From the NCBI RefSeq assembly GCF_000730385.1, contig NZ_CP008849.1:2294001-2358000 (forward strand): a stretch of DNA of 64,000 nt, written 5' to 3'. The position numbers and the translations under genes are program-made. Within the stretch, counting starts at the first letter, position 1. Each line of letters starts with the position of its first letter. Positions 18,628-29,101 of the stretch are shown piece by piece. The notes beneath the pieces are model-generated. The model was not told the origin of the DNA. It saw only the letters and a program-made list of their open reading frames with translations, and searched no databases. This stretch comes from Alteromonas australica. Lineage in GTDB: Bacteria > Pseudomonadota > Gammaproteobacteria > Enterobacterales > Alteromonadaceae.

Positions 18628-19340
18628 CAACGCTGATCATCAACGATGTAGCTTTCAGGTATGTCAATCGTAAACGTATCGGCAGCAAGCGGAAAACGGG
18701 TTTCGATGTTGTTAAACACCAATGTACTGGTTTGCTGCTGAGCATCTAGCATGGTCATGACTGCAAGTTCGTTGTCTTGATTAAACTGCAAAGTGAGCGT
18801 TTCTATTTGCCCGCCTTTTTCTTTCGGCGTAACTTGAAAGCCACGACGGCTTGGCTCGTCTGGGTTGCGTACCTGCTCAATAGTGAATTTGTCCCAAGTG
18901 GCTGCATCGTTAGCAGTAAGGAGCATGATGGGGTTATCTTTGATGGCATTCGCCTGAGATAATACCGTTACCTGCTCAACAAAGGTATCAAGATTCCACA
19001 CAGCTTCGCCGTCTGCAACTAACAGAGTTTCATCAGGAAACGTGGTTTCCCAGCGCAATTTGTCGGGGCGAGTCATGGTAAGTTTACCCTGCGCCTCGTG
19101 CACGACATTGTTGTCAGCATCCATCACAGATTGCTTAAAGTCAGCGCGAAACTGCTTCATGGTGACAAGCAAGGCTTGTAGTTGCTGCTGAGATAGTTGC
19201 CCGTCTTCTTGGGTACTGTCTTCTTGTGTACTCGCCTGCATAGTAGCCGTGTCAACTAACGCACTTGGCGTAGCAGCGTGGGCACTGGTAAGCGTGCAAG
19301 CCACAAGGCCAGCGAAATAAATAGAAACTGCTTTATTCAT
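18627..19340 (-). CDS. lolA: Outer-membrane lipoprotein carrier protein LolA
   Basis: A 237-residue periplasmic chaperone with a signal peptide (cleavage likely after AHA, residue 22). The LolA half-barrel follows ([42 protein letters not shown]). It carries lipoproteins from LolCDE to LolB. A short spacer after the signal peptide contains a tandem [10 protein letters not shown] repeat, not usual in LolA. It sits between ftsK and rarA as in E. coli. Confidence 0.96.
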   Translation of the reverse strand: MNKAVSIYFAGLVACTLTSAHAATPSALVDTATMQASTQEDSTQEDGQLSQQQLQALLVTMKQFRADFKQSVMDADNNVVHEAQGKLTMTRPDKLRWETTFPDETLLVADGEAVWNLDTFVEQVTVLSQANAIKDNPIMLLTANDAATWDKFTIEQVRNPDEPSRRGFQVTPKEKGGQIETLTLQFNQDNELAVMTMLDAQQQTSTLVFNNIETRFPLAADTFTIDIPESYIVDDQR

Positions 19341-19356
19341 AAACTTATTCCGTCAT

Positions 19357-22101
19357 TTAGTCTTTAGGTGGGGGCGGCGCTAATACCTCACGGTTACCGT
19401 TATGCCCTTGTGCACTTACGACCCCACTCATTTCCATTTGTTCCACTAAGCGCGCGGCTCTATTGTAACCAATTCTAAATTTACGCTGTACACTAGACAC
19501 ACTGGCCCGGCGTGTTTCAGTCACAAAGGCAACGGCTTCATCGTAGAAGGCATCAAATTCTTGCTCTTCGCCTTCAGGCTGCTCGCCTGGAAGTAACACC
19601 TCGGCACTGGCTTCACCATTAAGAATTTCATCAATATATTCAGGCTCACCGCGTTTTTGCCAATCGGCGACAACCGCATGCACTTCGTGATCGTCCACAA
19701 ATGCGCCATGTACCCGAGTGGGCACCGGACTACCTGGCGGCAAGTAAAGCATATCTCCCATACCGAGCAAAGTTTCTGCACCTTGTTGGTCAAGAATGGT
19801 GCGAGAATCTATTTTGCTCGACACCTGGAAGGCTATCCGGGTGGGAATATTGGCTTTAATCAGGCCCGTAATAACATCTACCGACGGACGCTGGGTCGCC
19901 AACACCAAGTGTATTCCCGCCGCACGGGCTTTTTGTGCTATACGCGCGATAAGTTCTTCTACCTTTTTACCCACAATCATCATCATGTCGGCAAATTCAT
20001 CAACCACCACCACAATAGCGGGAAGCTTTTCTAGATCTGGCGCTTCCGGATCCATGCTTTCTTCGCTTTTCCATAGCGGGTCTTTAATTGGCGTGCCATT
20101 CGCAATGGCTTCGGCAACTTTGGCGTTATACCCTTTTAAGTTTCTTACCCCTAACGCGCTCATGAGGCGGTAACGTCGCTCCATCTCACCAACACACCAA
20201 CGCAGCGCATTGGCGGCTTCTTTCATGTCGGTGACCACTTCCGCAAGTAAATGAGGAATGCCTTCGTATACCGACAACTCCAACATTTTAGGGTCAATCA
20301 TGATCATGCGAACATCTTCTGGCGTGCTCTTATACAGCAAGCTCAAAATCATAACGTTCACACCCACAGACTTACCCGAACCTGTTGTACCGGCCACTAA
20401 CAGGTGAGGCATTTTCGCCAAGTCTACAATCACCGGCTTACCAGAAATATCAGCCCCCAACACCATTGTAAGCGGCGATTGATGAGACTGGAACGCGTCA
20501 CAGCTAATCACTTCACTCAAGCGCACCATTTCCCGTTTTTTATTGGGTAACTCCAAACCAATCACGGATTTGCCTGGAATAACTTCCACTACACGAACAG
20601 AGATGGCAGACATTGCACGCGCCAAATCTTTTGATAGGCCAGTAATCTTACTTACCTTCACACCAGGGGCTAAATCAAGCTCGAAACGCGTAATAACAGG
20701 GCCTGGGTACACACCAACTACTGTCGCTTCAATATTAAAATCGGCCAGTTTCTCTTCCACCAAGCGCGATATGGCTTCTATTTCTTCTTCCGTGAGTGGG
20801 TTTTCATGTTTGTCTGCTCTTTCTAGCAAATCAAAAGAAGGCATAGGAGGTAAATCTTCCGCCCCCTCCCCTCTTGGAGCTTTCACGGGTTTGGCCCCCA
20901 TCGCAACCGGGGTAAAATTAGCAGACTGAGGTTGGGCGTGAGTTTGTTCCTTTTCTACAGGCGGCGCTGTTTCTTGCTGTTCATCATCTGCGGGGGTAGC
21001 AACAGCTTCGTCTTCGCCGATCACATCAGTGGAAAAAACCGGCTCCTCTTTTATTGCCGGTCGTGGGGCTGTGACTTCTGAGCCCTTGTCTTCTAAACGT
21101 TTGTCTTCTGAGCGTTTGTCTTCAGCGCCTTTTACCGCGTGCACTTTGTTTTTAACGGCTTCACGCATTCCCGATAATGAGAACGGTGAAGGTTTCGCTT
21201 CTGATGGCTCTTCCGCGGGCGTATGAGTTTCATCAGGGGCAAAAGGTGGTAAATCGTCGCCAAGTTCACCAAAGGTTGGTTCACTTCTTTGCGTTGTGGT
21301 GTGTGAAGCATTAGCCCCGTCATGACGGATGGGGCTTTCACTTTCGTTGTCTGTAGCGGTTGATGGCGTGTCCCCGTGCGCACTGGTTTGAGGTTGGCTA
21401 GAGACCTCCTCTTTACCTTGCGGCTCTGCGCGCATGCTGGTTATATCGAACTCAGTGGCGCTAGATTTAGATTTTTTATTCGGCAATGCTAGTCTAGGCA
21501 TATCTATTGCCAAGGCCTGCTGAGGAAGCGAGAGTGTTTTGCGTCCAAACCATAGGGTTAGCTCGCCAAGCCTATCCACAATTGTCAGCCAACTCACCCC
21601 GGTTAACAGCGTAAACCCAGTACAAAAAAAGCACAGTAACAACAAAATAGTACCTGCGGTATTAAAATAAGGCACTAAAGCGGTACTGATGACGTCGCCG
21701 ACAAAGCCTCCCGCGGAAAAATTGAATATATCGTCGAAGTTAATGCTAGCGATACCGGTTGCCCCGAGCGCCATAAGTAAACCGCCGATAATGCGTAAGC
21801 CTATGGTGAGATAATCGAATTCGTTGAGGGATTTTATATGTTGGAAAAGAAACCAACCTAAAAATGCTGCCCCAAATGGCATGAGATACGCCAAATACCC
21901 AAATGAAAACAGCAAGAGGTCGGCAACCCACGCACCGGTGGCGCCTACCCAATTGTGAACGTCTAGTTGCAACCCAGCTTGACTCCAGCCAGGATCACCA
22001 GGATGAAAAGATACCAATGCCAGCAATAAGAAAAAGGCGAAAACACAGGCCATAATCATGCCTGATTCCCACACTCGCTGAACTCCTGTCAATCGCGCCA
22101 T
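19357..22101 (-). CDS. ftsK: DNA translocase FtsK
   Basis: A 914-residue divisome and chromosome-segregation motor. The N-terminal ~190 residues hold four to five membrane segments; a charged, low-complexity linker (about 210-430) includes short [13 protein letters not shown] repeats. The motor domain has Walker [13 protein letters not shown] and Walker [14 protein letters not shown]. The winged-helix gamma domain, which reads KOPS, is at the C terminus ([20 protein letters not shown]). The linker is shorter than in E. coli FtsK. It precedes lolA by 16 bp. Confidence 0.98.
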   Translation of the reverse strand: MARLTGVQRVWESGMIMACVFAFFLLLALVSFHPGDPGWSQAGLQLDVHNWVGATGAWVADLLLFSFGYLAYLMPFGAAFLGWFLFQHIKSLNEFDYLTIGLRIIGGLLMALGATGIASINFDDIFNFSAGGFVGDVISTALVPYFNTAGTILLLLCFFCTGFTLLTGVSWLTIVDRLGELTLWFGRKTLSLPQQALAIDMPRLALPNKKSKSSATEFDITSMRAEPQGKEEVSSQPQTSAHGDTPSTATDNESESPIRHDGANASHTTTQRSEPTFGELGDDLPPFAPDETHTPAEEPSEAKPSPFSLSGMREAVKNKVHAVKGAEDKRSEDKRLEDKGSEVTAPRPAIKEEPVFSTDVIGEDEAVATPADDEQQETAPPVEKEQTHAQPQSANFTPVAMGAKPVKAPRGEGAEDLPPMPSFDLLERADKHENPLTEEEIEAISRLVEEKLADFNIEATVVGVYPGPVITRFELDLAPGVKVSKITGLSKDLARAMSAISVRVVEVIPGKSVIGLELPNKKREMVRLSEVISCDAFQSHQSPLTMVLGADISGKPVIVDLAKMPHLLVAGTTGSGKSVGVNVMILSLLYKSTPEDVRMIMIDPKMLELSVYEGIPHLLAEVVTDMKEAANALRWCVGEMERRYRLMSALGVRNLKGYNAKVAEAIANGTPIKDPLWKSEESMDPEAPDLEKLPAIVVVVDEFADMMMIVGKKVEELIARIAQKARAAGIHLVLATQRPSVDVITGLIKANIPTRIAFQVSSKIDSRTILDQQGAETLLGMGDMLYLPPGSPVPTRVHGAFVDDHEVHAVVADWQKRGEPEYIDEILNGEASAEVLLPGEQPEGEEQEFDAFYDEAVAFVTETRRASVSSVQRKFRIGYNRAARLVEQMEMSGVVSAQGHNGNREVLAPPPPKD

Positions 22102-22208
22102 AACCCTAAATCACTTTTTAAAAACCTGCACTAAATTGCAGAGTTATCAATAACCACTGTACTTTTGCACAGCCTATCACAAATTCACTAACTTGAGCCA
22201 CGCTTTCA

Positions 22209-22694
22209 TTACTTCAAATTAATTCTAAGTGCCGTGGTACATTTCACTTCTTCCATCACCACATAGGTTCGTGACTCACTCACACCGGGTAAGCGAAGCA
22301 AAGTATCACCGAGCAAACGTCGATAACTCGACATATCAGCCACCCTTGCCTTAAGCAAAAAATCAAAGTCGCCAGAAACCAAATGGCATTCCTGTATGTC
22401 GTCGTGCAGTTTCACCGCAGCAGAAAATTCCGCAAAAATGTCCACGGAGGTTTTCGTTAGCGTGATTTCGACAAACACCAACATAGCCGCACCCAGCTTC
22501 TCTGGATCGACATCGGCATGATACCCCTTAATGTATCCTTGGCTCTCCAGCCGCTTTACCCTTTCTAGGCACGGGCTGGGGCTTAAACCCACCTCTTTGG
22601 CTAATTCTACATTAGAAATGCGGCCGTTTTTTTGCAGTTGAATAAGAATATTTCTGTCTATTCGGTCAAGGTGTTTTGGCGTTTTTACTAACAT
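22209..22694 (-). CDS. lrp: Leucine-responsive regulatory protein Lrp
   Basis: A 161-residue global regulator. The HTH region reads LDRIDRNILIQLQKNGRISN and LAKEVGLSPSPCLERVKRLE, and the AsnC/RAM domain contains IQECHLVSGDFDFLLKARV and LLRLPGVSESRTYVVMEEVK, nearly identical to E. coli Lrp. I chose Met at 22694 because the conserved protein starts a few residues before LDRIDRN; the open frame extends to 22769. It is divergent from ald, a typical Lrp target, across a 146-bp A+T-rich intergenic region likely to hold Lrp sites. Confidence 0.95.
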   Translation of the reverse strand: MLVKTPKHLDRIDRNILIQLQKNGRISNVELAKEVGLSPSPCLERVKRLESQGYIKGYHADVDPEKLGAAMLVFVEITLTKTSVDIFAEFSAAVKLHDDIQECHLVSGDFDFLLKARVADMSSYRRLLGDTLLRLPGVSESRTYVVMEEVKCTTALRINLK

Positions 22695-22840
22695 ACAAAA
22701 TACTGTGAAATATAACTTTAATAATACTATATACTGATTTTCCATTATTTTCAGTACATAGTTTTTCATTATCTCTCGTATACTGGCACAAAATAAATCA
22801 CTACATCCTTATCACAAGGTTGCAAATCAGAGGAATTTAC

Positions 22841-23971
22841 ATGTTAGTTGGTGTACCAAAAGAAATTAAAAACCATGAATACCGTGTTGGCTTAACGCCC
22901 GCCGCCGTTAAAGAGTTTGTTAGCAACGGTCATCAAGTGTTAGTTGAAACACTGGCCGGTGACGCCATTGGGTTTAGCGACGATATGTATATCGCTGCTG
23001 GTGCAGCCATCGCCTCTACCGCTGAGCAAGTTTTTGCTGAAGCAGAAATGATTGTAAAAGTGAAAGAGCCTCAACCCAACGAATGTAAAATGTTACGTAA
23101 AGGCCAAACCCTTTACACTTACCTTCACTTAGCGCCTGATCCAACGCAAACTGAACTTCTCATCGCCTCTGGAGCTACCTGTATCGCTTATGAAACGGTA
23201 ACAGACGACCGTGGTGGTTTACCTCTACTAGCACCAATGAGCGAAGTTGCAGGTAGAATGTCAGTACAAGCTGGCGCCCATTACTTAGAAAAAGCCCATG
23301 GCGGTAGCGGCACGCTACTTGGCGGCGTACCTGGTGTAGCGCCAGGGAAAGTTCTGGTTATTGGTGGCGGCGTTGTGGGAACACAAGCGGCTAAAATGGC
23401 ACTCGGATTGGGGGCAGATGTCACCATACTAGACCGTTCGCTACCTCGCCTTCGCCAACTTGACGACATCTTCAACGGCCAAGTTAAAACCGTTTATTCC
23501 ACCGTAGATGCTATTGAGCACTATTCTGCTAACGCAGACTTAGTCGTCGGTGCGGTGCTTATCCCAGGTGCTGCTGCACCTAAGCTTCTTAATCGCGAGC
23601 AAATTTCAGCGATGAAGCCAGGCTCTGTTCTCGTGGACGTAGCCATTGACCAAGGCGGTTGTTTTGAAACCTCTAAAGCTACCACCCACCAAGACCCTGT
23701 TTATGTGATTGATGACGTTGTACATTATTGTGTGGCGAATATGCCAGGTGGTGTAGCACGTACGTCTACCATGGCGTTAAACAATGCAACCTTACCTTTT
23801 GGTTTGGCCCTCGCGAACAAAGGACCAGCGAAAGCTATGTTGGAAGACAAGCATTTATTAAACGGCTTAAATGTTCACGAAGGTAAAGTCACGTACAAAG
23901 CGGTAGTGGATGCCTTGGGTGAAAAGTTAGGCTTAACCTATACGCCAGCAGAAGAAGCACTGAAAGGCTAA
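22841..23971 (+). CDS. ald: Alanine dehydrogenase
   Basis: A 376-residue NAD-dependent enzyme converting L-alanine to pyruvate and ammonia. Visible features are the start [20 protein letters not shown], the substrate Lys region [10 protein letters not shown], the nucleotide fold [22 protein letters not shown] and the catalytic region [26 protein letters not shown] precedes the ATG at 22841. Divergent from lrp, which in many proteobacteria activates ald in response to amino acids. A terminator follows at 24001. Confidence 0.97.
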   Translation: MLVGVPKEIKNHEYRVGLTPAAVKEFVSNGHQVLVETLAGDAIGFSDDMYIAAGAAIASTAEQVFAEAEMIVKVKEPQPNECKMLRKGQTLYTYLHLAPDPTQTELLIASGATCIAYETVTDDRGGLPLLAPMSEVAGRMSVQAGAHYLEKAHGGSGTLLGGVPGVAPGKVLVIGGGVVGTQAAKMALGLGADVTILDRSLPRLRQLDDIFNGQVKTVYSTVDAIEHYSANADLVVGAVLIPGAAAPKLLNREQISAMKPGSVLVDVAIDQGGCFETSKATTHQDPVYVIDDVVHYCVANMPGGVARTSTMALNNATLPFGLALANKGPAKAMLEDKHLLNGLNVHEGKVTYKAVVDALGEKLGLTYTPAEEALKG

Positions 23972-24000
23972 TTATCGCTTTTTATTAATCAGTTAAACAC

Positions 24001-24029
24001 AATGCCCAGCTTAGTTGCTGGGCATTTTT
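24001..24029. terminator. Terminator between ald and pyrF
   Basis: Arms AATGCCCAGC (24001-24010) and GCTGGGCATT (24017-24026) around TTAGTT, followed by T-run. It lies between convergent genes. Confidence 0.9.
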
Positions 24030-24031
24030 GT

Positions 24032-24727
24032 TTACGCTATTGAATGATTCACTGATGTTAAAACCGCAACGGGATTGTCAGCCTTCGTTATCGGTCTCCC
24101 CATCACCAGATAGCTTACGCCGCTATCTATGGCTTCATCGGGAGTCATTACCCGTTTTTGATCGCCCGCATCCGCGCCTTTTGGGCGAATCCCAGGAGTT
24201 ACCAGTAAAAATTCGTTGGTGAAAGTTTGACGTAATAGTTGCGCTTCCTGCGCCGAACACACAATGCCATCCAACCCTGCTTGCTGGGTTAACTTGCAAA
24301 GACGAAGTACCTGTTGTTGGGGCGTAACATTATCTATGACATCGCTCAACTGAGCCTGATCCATACTGGTTAGCACGGTCACTGCAATTAACTTTGTTTG
24401 CGGGTGACTGCTGTTGGCAATGGCTTCTTTAGCCGCTTTCATCATAGGCACACCGCCAGAGGCATGTACGTTTACCATCCATACACCCAGCTCTGCAGCC
24501 GCCTTACACGCTTTTGCTACCGTATTGGGAATATCGTGAAATTTAAGATCAAGAAAAACATCAAACCCTTTGCTGACCAAGGTTTTAACAAATTCAGGGC
24601 CAAAGAGCGTAAACATTTCCTTGCCTACTTTTAATTTGCACAATGAAGGGTCAAGTTGCGCCACAAACGAAAGTGCAGTTTCTTTATTGTCGTAGTCTAA
24701 AGCAACAATTACGCGGGGTTCTTGCAT
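24032..24727 (-). CDS. pyrF: Orotidine-5'-phosphate decarboxylase
   Basis: A 231-residue TIM-barrel enzyme that makes UMP. The catalytic motif DLKFHDIPNTV is at about residues 61-71; the N-terminal VALDYDNKETAL and C-terminal TPGIRPKG and YLVMGRPIT (phosphate-binding) are present. It follows lapB by 7 bp, as in E. coli lapA-lapB-pyrF. The yciH gene that follows in E. coli is missing here. Confidence 0.98.
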   Translation of the reverse strand: MQEPRVIVALDYDNKETALSFVAQLDPSLCKLKVGKEMFTLFGPEFVKTLVSKGFDVFLDLKFHDIPNTVAKACKAAAELGVWMVNVHASGGVPMMKAAKEAIANSSHPQTKLIAVTVLTSMDQAQLSDVIDNVTPQQQVLRLCKLTQQAGLDGIVCSAQEAQLLRQTFTNEFLLVTPGIRPKGADAGDQKRVMTPDEAIDSGVSYLVMGRPITKADNPVAVLTSVNHSIA

Positions 24728-24734
24728 GGTGGAC

Positions 24735-25904
24735 TTATTCTCCGTCTAAACCTTTGATGGGTTTCACTACGCCCCACTTTTTACAAGAAGGACATAGCCA
24801 ATATAACTTTCGGCCTGAGAATCCACAGCTGTTACAACGGTATTGTGGCCGCTGCAACATCTGCTTTTCTACTAGCTCTTTGAGTAAACGCAAACTATCA
24901 GCCGAATTTTTATCTTCAATTTGATCAATATATAACCCCATGAGGGTTTTAAAGCCGCGCATAGTAGGTCGTTTACGCAACTGCTCTAATAAATAATTCG
25001 CGGCTTGGCCAGTGTCACCTTTCATCAAAAGTACATCAACCATCGCCAAGTACGAGGTGGCGCATTCTTGCCAGTGAGCCTCTAAACTTTTTTCAAAGCT
25101 GTCCCAATCGCCGGTTTCCTTTGCAATCTCTTCTAAACTGGGTACCGCTTCACTAAACCAGTTGATATCGCGTTCTGCCACTTGCACAAAATACGCTCGA
25201 GCGTCACTGTATCGCTTTTGGTTAAAGGCTAAATTGCCTAACATTAACCAAGGGCGCACCGCATGCTCATCAGCGTTCACGGCTTTTTGCAGTAACGTTA
25301 GTGCAACGCCCTCACTGTCATTTTTCAGTTCAACATGCGCTTGCTCGCAGTAAAAGTGGGCAAGTCGTTCGCATACATCATCATTATCACCGTGACACTC
25401 CACCATTCGCTCAGCAAGCTCAATAGCACGCTCCCATTCTTTTGTGGTTTGATAAATGCTGAACAGTTGCTGTTGCGCAACAAGGTAGTGCTTGTCGCTA
25501 TTGAGCAATTGTAGGAAGGCGTTTTCGGCCCGCTCTAGAAAGCCAGCTTGCGTATAATCGTGCCCCAATTCTTTAAGTGCATTTTCACGTTGATTTGGCT
25601 GTATTTCTTCACGACTAACTAAATTTTGATGTACCTTGATGGCTCTGTCTATTTCTCCCCGATGACGGAAAAAGTTACCCATAGCAATATGAGTCTCAAT
25701 GGTATCGCTGTTGATATTGATCATTTTAATCAAGGTATCAACCGCTTTGTCTGGCTGGTCGGAAAGGAGAAAGTTTAAGCCTTTATAGTAATGCTTAGAA
25801 AGAATACTCGACTGTTTACGCTGAGCTTGGCGCACACTATTTCGGCCCATGATCCAGCCGTAACCTGCCGCAACAGGCAATAGTAAAAACAGCAACTCGA
25901 GCAT
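24735..25904 (-). CDS. lapB: Lipopolysaccharide assembly protein B (LapB/YciM)
   Basis: A 389-residue protein with an N-terminal membrane anchor (LLFLLLPVAAGYGWIMG), about seven to nine TPR units in the cytosol, and a C-terminal rubredoxin-like zinc site with two CxxC pairs (CNSCGF and CPSCKKWG). In E. coli LapB promotes FtsH degradation of LpxC and thus controls LPS synthesis. It overlaps functionally and physically with lapA, 2 bp upstream. The FtsH modulator yccA lies elsewhere in this window. Confidence 0.96.
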   Translation of the reverse strand: MLELLFLLLPVAAGYGWIMGRNSVRQAQRKQSSILSKHYYKGLNFLLSDQPDKAVDTLIKMININSDTIETHIAMGNFFRHRGEIDRAIKVHQNLVSREEIQPNQRENALKELGHDYTQAGFLERAENAFLQLLNSDKHYLVAQQQLFSIYQTTKEWERAIELAERMVECHGDNDDVCERLAHFYCEQAHVELKNDSEGVALTLLQKAVNADEHAVRPWLMLGNLAFNQKRYSDARAYFVQVAERDINWFSEAVPSLEEIAKETGDWDSFEKSLEAHWQECATSYLAMVDVLLMKGDTGQAANYLLEQLRKRPTMRGFKTLMGLYIDQIEDKNSADSLRLLKELVEKQMLQRPQYRCNSCGFSGRKLYWLCPSCKKWGVVKPIKGLDGE

Positions 25905-25906
25905 AA

Positions 25907-26170
25907 TTAGTGGTCTTTTTTCAGGCTATTAATTTTTGCGTTAGCAGACATCAGCTGAACCCGAAGGTGTAACCAACTAATCGACATGATTAAAATGCCA
26001 ATGCCAATACCTAGGGTCAAGAGGATTGCAATTAACGACGACAACCGTAAATTTGCCTGAGCAATGAGGTAGTTAACCGTAATATCGGCTTCGTTTTGCG
26101 CACCAATGACAAACGCTAAGGCCAGTAGAATTAGAACGAAAACTAGTATTAAGATCCCTTTCAAGATCAA
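25907..26170 (-). CDS. lapA: Lipopolysaccharide assembly protein A (LapA/YciS)
   Basis: An 87-residue inner-membrane protein with two transmembrane helices (about 3-22 and 42-64) and a short basic cytosolic tail with possible coiled coil (LRVQLMSANAKINSLKK). DUF1049 pattern IGAQNEADITVNYLIAQANL is present. It is co-transcribed with lapB. Confidence 0.93.
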   Translation of the reverse strand: MILKGILILVFVLILLALAFVIGAQNEADITVNYLIAQANLRLSSLIAILLTLGIGIGILIMSISWLHLRVQLMSANAKINSLKKDH

Positions 26171-26253
26171 ACCCTTCTAAATATTTATTGGTTAAGAATA
26201 GCAAAATGCTGAGACAGATAATACCAAAACCCCATGATTTAGGATGATGTTTA

Positions 26254-28596
26254 TTACGCTGCCCCTTCTTTTTCACTGTTTGTTTGTGTGGGTTTGGCAA
26301 TCAGCTTGGCCATGACTAAATCGTGATGGAGAGCGGACATGTTTGTGACAAAGATACAATGGGTATAACCTGCTTGCATGGTTTCTAACTTGTCGTACAT
26401 GGCTTTATCTAACTTAGACAACTGCGCTAACCGCTTTTTAGTTAACGGTGTAATAGCACCATGACAGCGAATTGCAGTGACATCTGTTGCGCTAATTTGA
26501 ATTTTTTCTTCTTCTAGTTGTGACTGAATTTGGCTTCTAAGTTTAGTGTATAAAAAGTCGCGCTCTTTTATGTAAACAAGCCGGTTGTCACTTTTCCGAA
26601 CACAGTGCACCACTAAGCTATGATCCATGGCACCTTTAAACATGGCATCTAACATCAGTGACTTCGGTTTTGATTGCGCTTTATCAGCAAAAAAACCGTG
26701 AAGTGGAATAATATTCTGCGTACGGGAGAACGGATACAAATCGTCAGAAGTATCACTTTGATAAACGGTTTTTAAGCGGTCTAAGATATGCCTGTTCATC
26801 ACACACAGCACGGATAACGAAGGCATGTGTCGAACTGCTAGTTCCCATATAAATCTGTGGGTAGCGCGCTGGATACGTGCCACATCTCTTAACTTAAAAT
26901 ACGCGGTATTTTCCTCGACCATGGCATCAACGTTAGCACAGGTTTTCGATTTTTTACCGTCGTCCTGCAGGCAGAGTCGCACGGTTCCTGTACTTTTATC
27001 GTAGTGAACAACCCGATACTTTTCATTTTTTATTTTAAGATCTGGCACAGATACCCTAAGTTCAGACTGTAAATCTGTGCCTACAGGCACGAGTAATTTC
27101 ATACCACTTGCCGATAGGTCTAACACTCTAACGTCTAGAGAATTTAACAAGCTTAGTTTAATTTGCGCGGATTTATCAATAACGTAGCGGGTTTCAGAGC
27201 GGCGATCTAACGCCTCTTCCATAACATAATCTATGTGCCAACGTTCGCCTGATGCCCTTAAAGACTTCGCCAAGGGTTTAAACTCACACTTTTCGCTTAG
27301 GGTAAGGGTATTAAGATACACAGTTACATCACGACAATACATAACATGACTTATGGCGCCGAGGTGCTCAAAGTCTTTGCTGGCAATGTCATGAATAGCG
27401 AAGGCTTTTTGTTTATCTTCTTTAGTGATGTCATCCAAACGACACTGAGTACAAATAAAGTCGTTATTTTTAACAAGCAAGTACACAATAGCATTGAGTT
27501 GTCCCAGCGCTAACAATTGCCTATGGGTAGCTGTGATCGCTATTTCACCGCTTTTGGTTTTAATCTTGCCATAAAAAATATACGCCTCGTTGTAGCGCAT
27601 TAACTCTTCAGCCAACACATCGAATATGGTTTTGTCTTGCAAACTCTTGAGTAATAACTCAGCGTTGTTGTGTTCCACATTGGCTTTGGTGAATAACGAA
27701 ATAACCGGCTTAAGTGATTTTTTATTTGCCGCAAGAAAAACCGGCATCCATGGGCTATTCTCTAAAATTCTGTCTCTTTCTAAATCTTGCATAGCCCGTT
27801 CAATTTCGAGGTCACGTTGAAGGGGCTGTTTGTATGAGACAGCTTTAATGTAGCGTTTAAGTTGGTTTAATAAACTGAGGTCAGTTTCCGATGAAATGGT
27901 AAAGAAAGATTCGTATTTTCCTAGATGCTTATTGTACTTAATGGTATCTAGTTCATAGGTAATTTCTGTTGGCTCTTTCGTTAACCCCATCACTTCTGGG
28001 ATAGTGAAAGTAATAATATCACCGGTAGTTACATTCGGTGGACGCTTAGTCTCTACTGCTAATCCCGTGAATGACAGCGAACTGACGGTACAGTGACGGC
28101 CTTTTTCAAAGTCTGGAGACGAAACAGTAAAGTTGGGTCTAACGGCAATATCGTTACCAAAATCGATATCTGTAAATGACTGGCTTTCTACTTTAAACGC
28201 ATCAACGATTTTCTTGAATTGATCACGTTTGATTTGGGTTTGATAGAAGTCGGAATTCATGACCGACTCAAACACCCCTACAGTATACCGTTCCTGGTAA
28301 AGCGAGGTTTCGCTTTTTAAGATTTCCGCGCCCACTTTGTCTAACCGCATTGGGATACCAAAGTGTTTGAATTTCATTACGGGGAATTGGGCGAACGCAG
28401 AATTATCCGCGGAGGCATCGGTTAAAGAAGTCAGTCTTACCACTTCTTCTTTTACGATTTTGCGGACACTACTTGGCAGCCTTTTTGAAAACTTATTAAT
28501 TCCTTCTAACAGTCTATTGTCTTGTTCGTAAGGAATTAATGCACGTATTAGCGGCTGGTACTGCTTTATTATTTGTTCTTCTTCGCCGACGGACAT
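26254..28596 (-). CDS. Large PilZ-domain protein
   Basis: A ~780-residue soluble protein with at least one C-terminal-half PilZ domain (about 470-570). The c-di-GMP motif is visible as RRSETRYVIDKSAQIKL followed by DLSASGMKLLV, so the RxxxR part is modified (RRSETR) while the D-S-SG part is intact. An earlier segment (about 150-250) looks like a second, degenerate PilZ-like barrel (DFGNDIAVRP, SSLSFTGLAVET). It lies upstream of lapAB on the same strand after ihfB. Neither the GTG at 28614 nor the ATG at 28596 has a clear RBS. Function is unknown; the core position suggests a conserved c-di-GMP effector of the Alteromonadales. Confidence 0.8.
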   Translation of the reverse strand: MSVGEEEQIIKQYQPLIRALIPYEQDNRLLEGINKFSKRLPSSVRKIVKEEVVRLTSLTDASADNSAFAQFPVMKFKHFGIPMRLDKVGAEILKSETSLYQERYTVGVFESVMNSDFYQTQIKRDQFKKIVDAFKVESQSFTDIDFGNDIAVRPNFTVSSPDFEKGRHCTVSSLSFTGLAVETKRPPNVTTGDIITFTIPEVMGLTKEPTEITYELDTIKYNKHLGKYESFFTISSETDLSLLNQLKRYIKAVSYKQPLQRDLEIERAMQDLERDRILENSPWMPVFLAANKKSLKPVISLFTKANVEHNNAELLLKSLQDKTIFDVLAEELMRYNEAYIFYGKIKTKSGEIAITATHRQLLALGQLNAIVYLLVKNNDFICTQCRLDDITKEDKQKAFAIHDIASKDFEHLGAISHVMYCRDVTVYLNTLTLSEKCEFKPLAKSLRASGERWHIDYVMEEALDRRSETRYVIDKSAQIKLSLLNSLDVRVLDLSASGMKLLVPVGTDLQSELRVSVPDLKIKNEKYRVVHYDKSTGTVRLCLQDDGKKSKTCANVDAMVEENTAYFKLRDVARIQRATHRFIWELAVRHMPSLSVLCVMNRHILDRLKTVYQSDTSDDLYPFSRTQNIIPLHGFFADKAQSKPKSLMLDAMFKGAMDHSLVVHCVRKSDNRLVYIKERDFLYTKLRSQIQSQLEEEKIQISATDVTAIRCHGAITPLTKKRLAQLSKLDKAMYDKLETMQAGYTHCIFVTNMSALHHDLVMAKLIAKPTQTNSEKEGAA

Positions 28597-28708
28597 TGGT
28601 ACACCGAGCACCACTTAGTATTTATACAGCCTATTACTATAAAACCGTATATATTATGGGGTCAATAGCTAAACTAAAGTTAACTTGCTTAACCCATAGC
28701 CAAATACA

Positions 28709-28736
28709 AAAAAACCGCACTGATGTGCGGTTTTTA
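28709..28736. terminator. Terminator after ihfB
   Basis: Arms AAAAACCGCAC and GTGCGGTTTTT around TGAT, with A/T-runs on both sides. It lies just past the ihfB stop. Confidence 0.9.
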
Positions 28737-28738
28737 TT

Positions 28739-29026
28739 TTAAGCTATTGACGCATCTACACGTTCGCGAAGCTCTTTGCCAGGTTTAAAGTGTGGTACGT
28801 ATTTACCATCTAACTTTACTGTTTCACCGGTTTTTGGATTTCTACCTACGCGAGGCGCACGGTAGTGAAGAGAAAAACTTCCAAACCCACGAATTTCGAT
28901 ACGCTCACCCTTTTGAAGGGTTTGCGCCATTTGTTCGAGAAGTTCTTTAATCGCTAATTCGAGTTCTTTCGCTTGAATGTGACGCGCTTGATCTGCGAGC
29001 CGTTCAATTAATTCAGACTTGGTCAT
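28739..29026 (-). CDS. ihfB: Integration host factor subunit beta
   Basis: A 95-residue HU/IHF-family DNA-bending protein. IHF-beta features are the start [34 protein letters not shown] in the beta arm with the intercalating Pro, and [16 protein letters not shown]. The partner IHF-alpha is not in the window. It follows rpsA by 75 bp, the standard cmk-rpsA-ihfB order. Confidence 0.97.
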   Translation of the reverse strand: MTKSELIERLADQARHIQAKELELAIKELLEQMAQTLQKGERIEIRGFGSFSLHYRAPRVGRNPKTGETVKLDGKYVPHFKPGKELRERVDASIA

Positions 29027-29101
29027 ATAAACCTCATTGTCAATAATATGGTTAAACAGCTAGCGCAAAATCGGGTGTGCATATACACACCCGCAGCAGC
29101 A

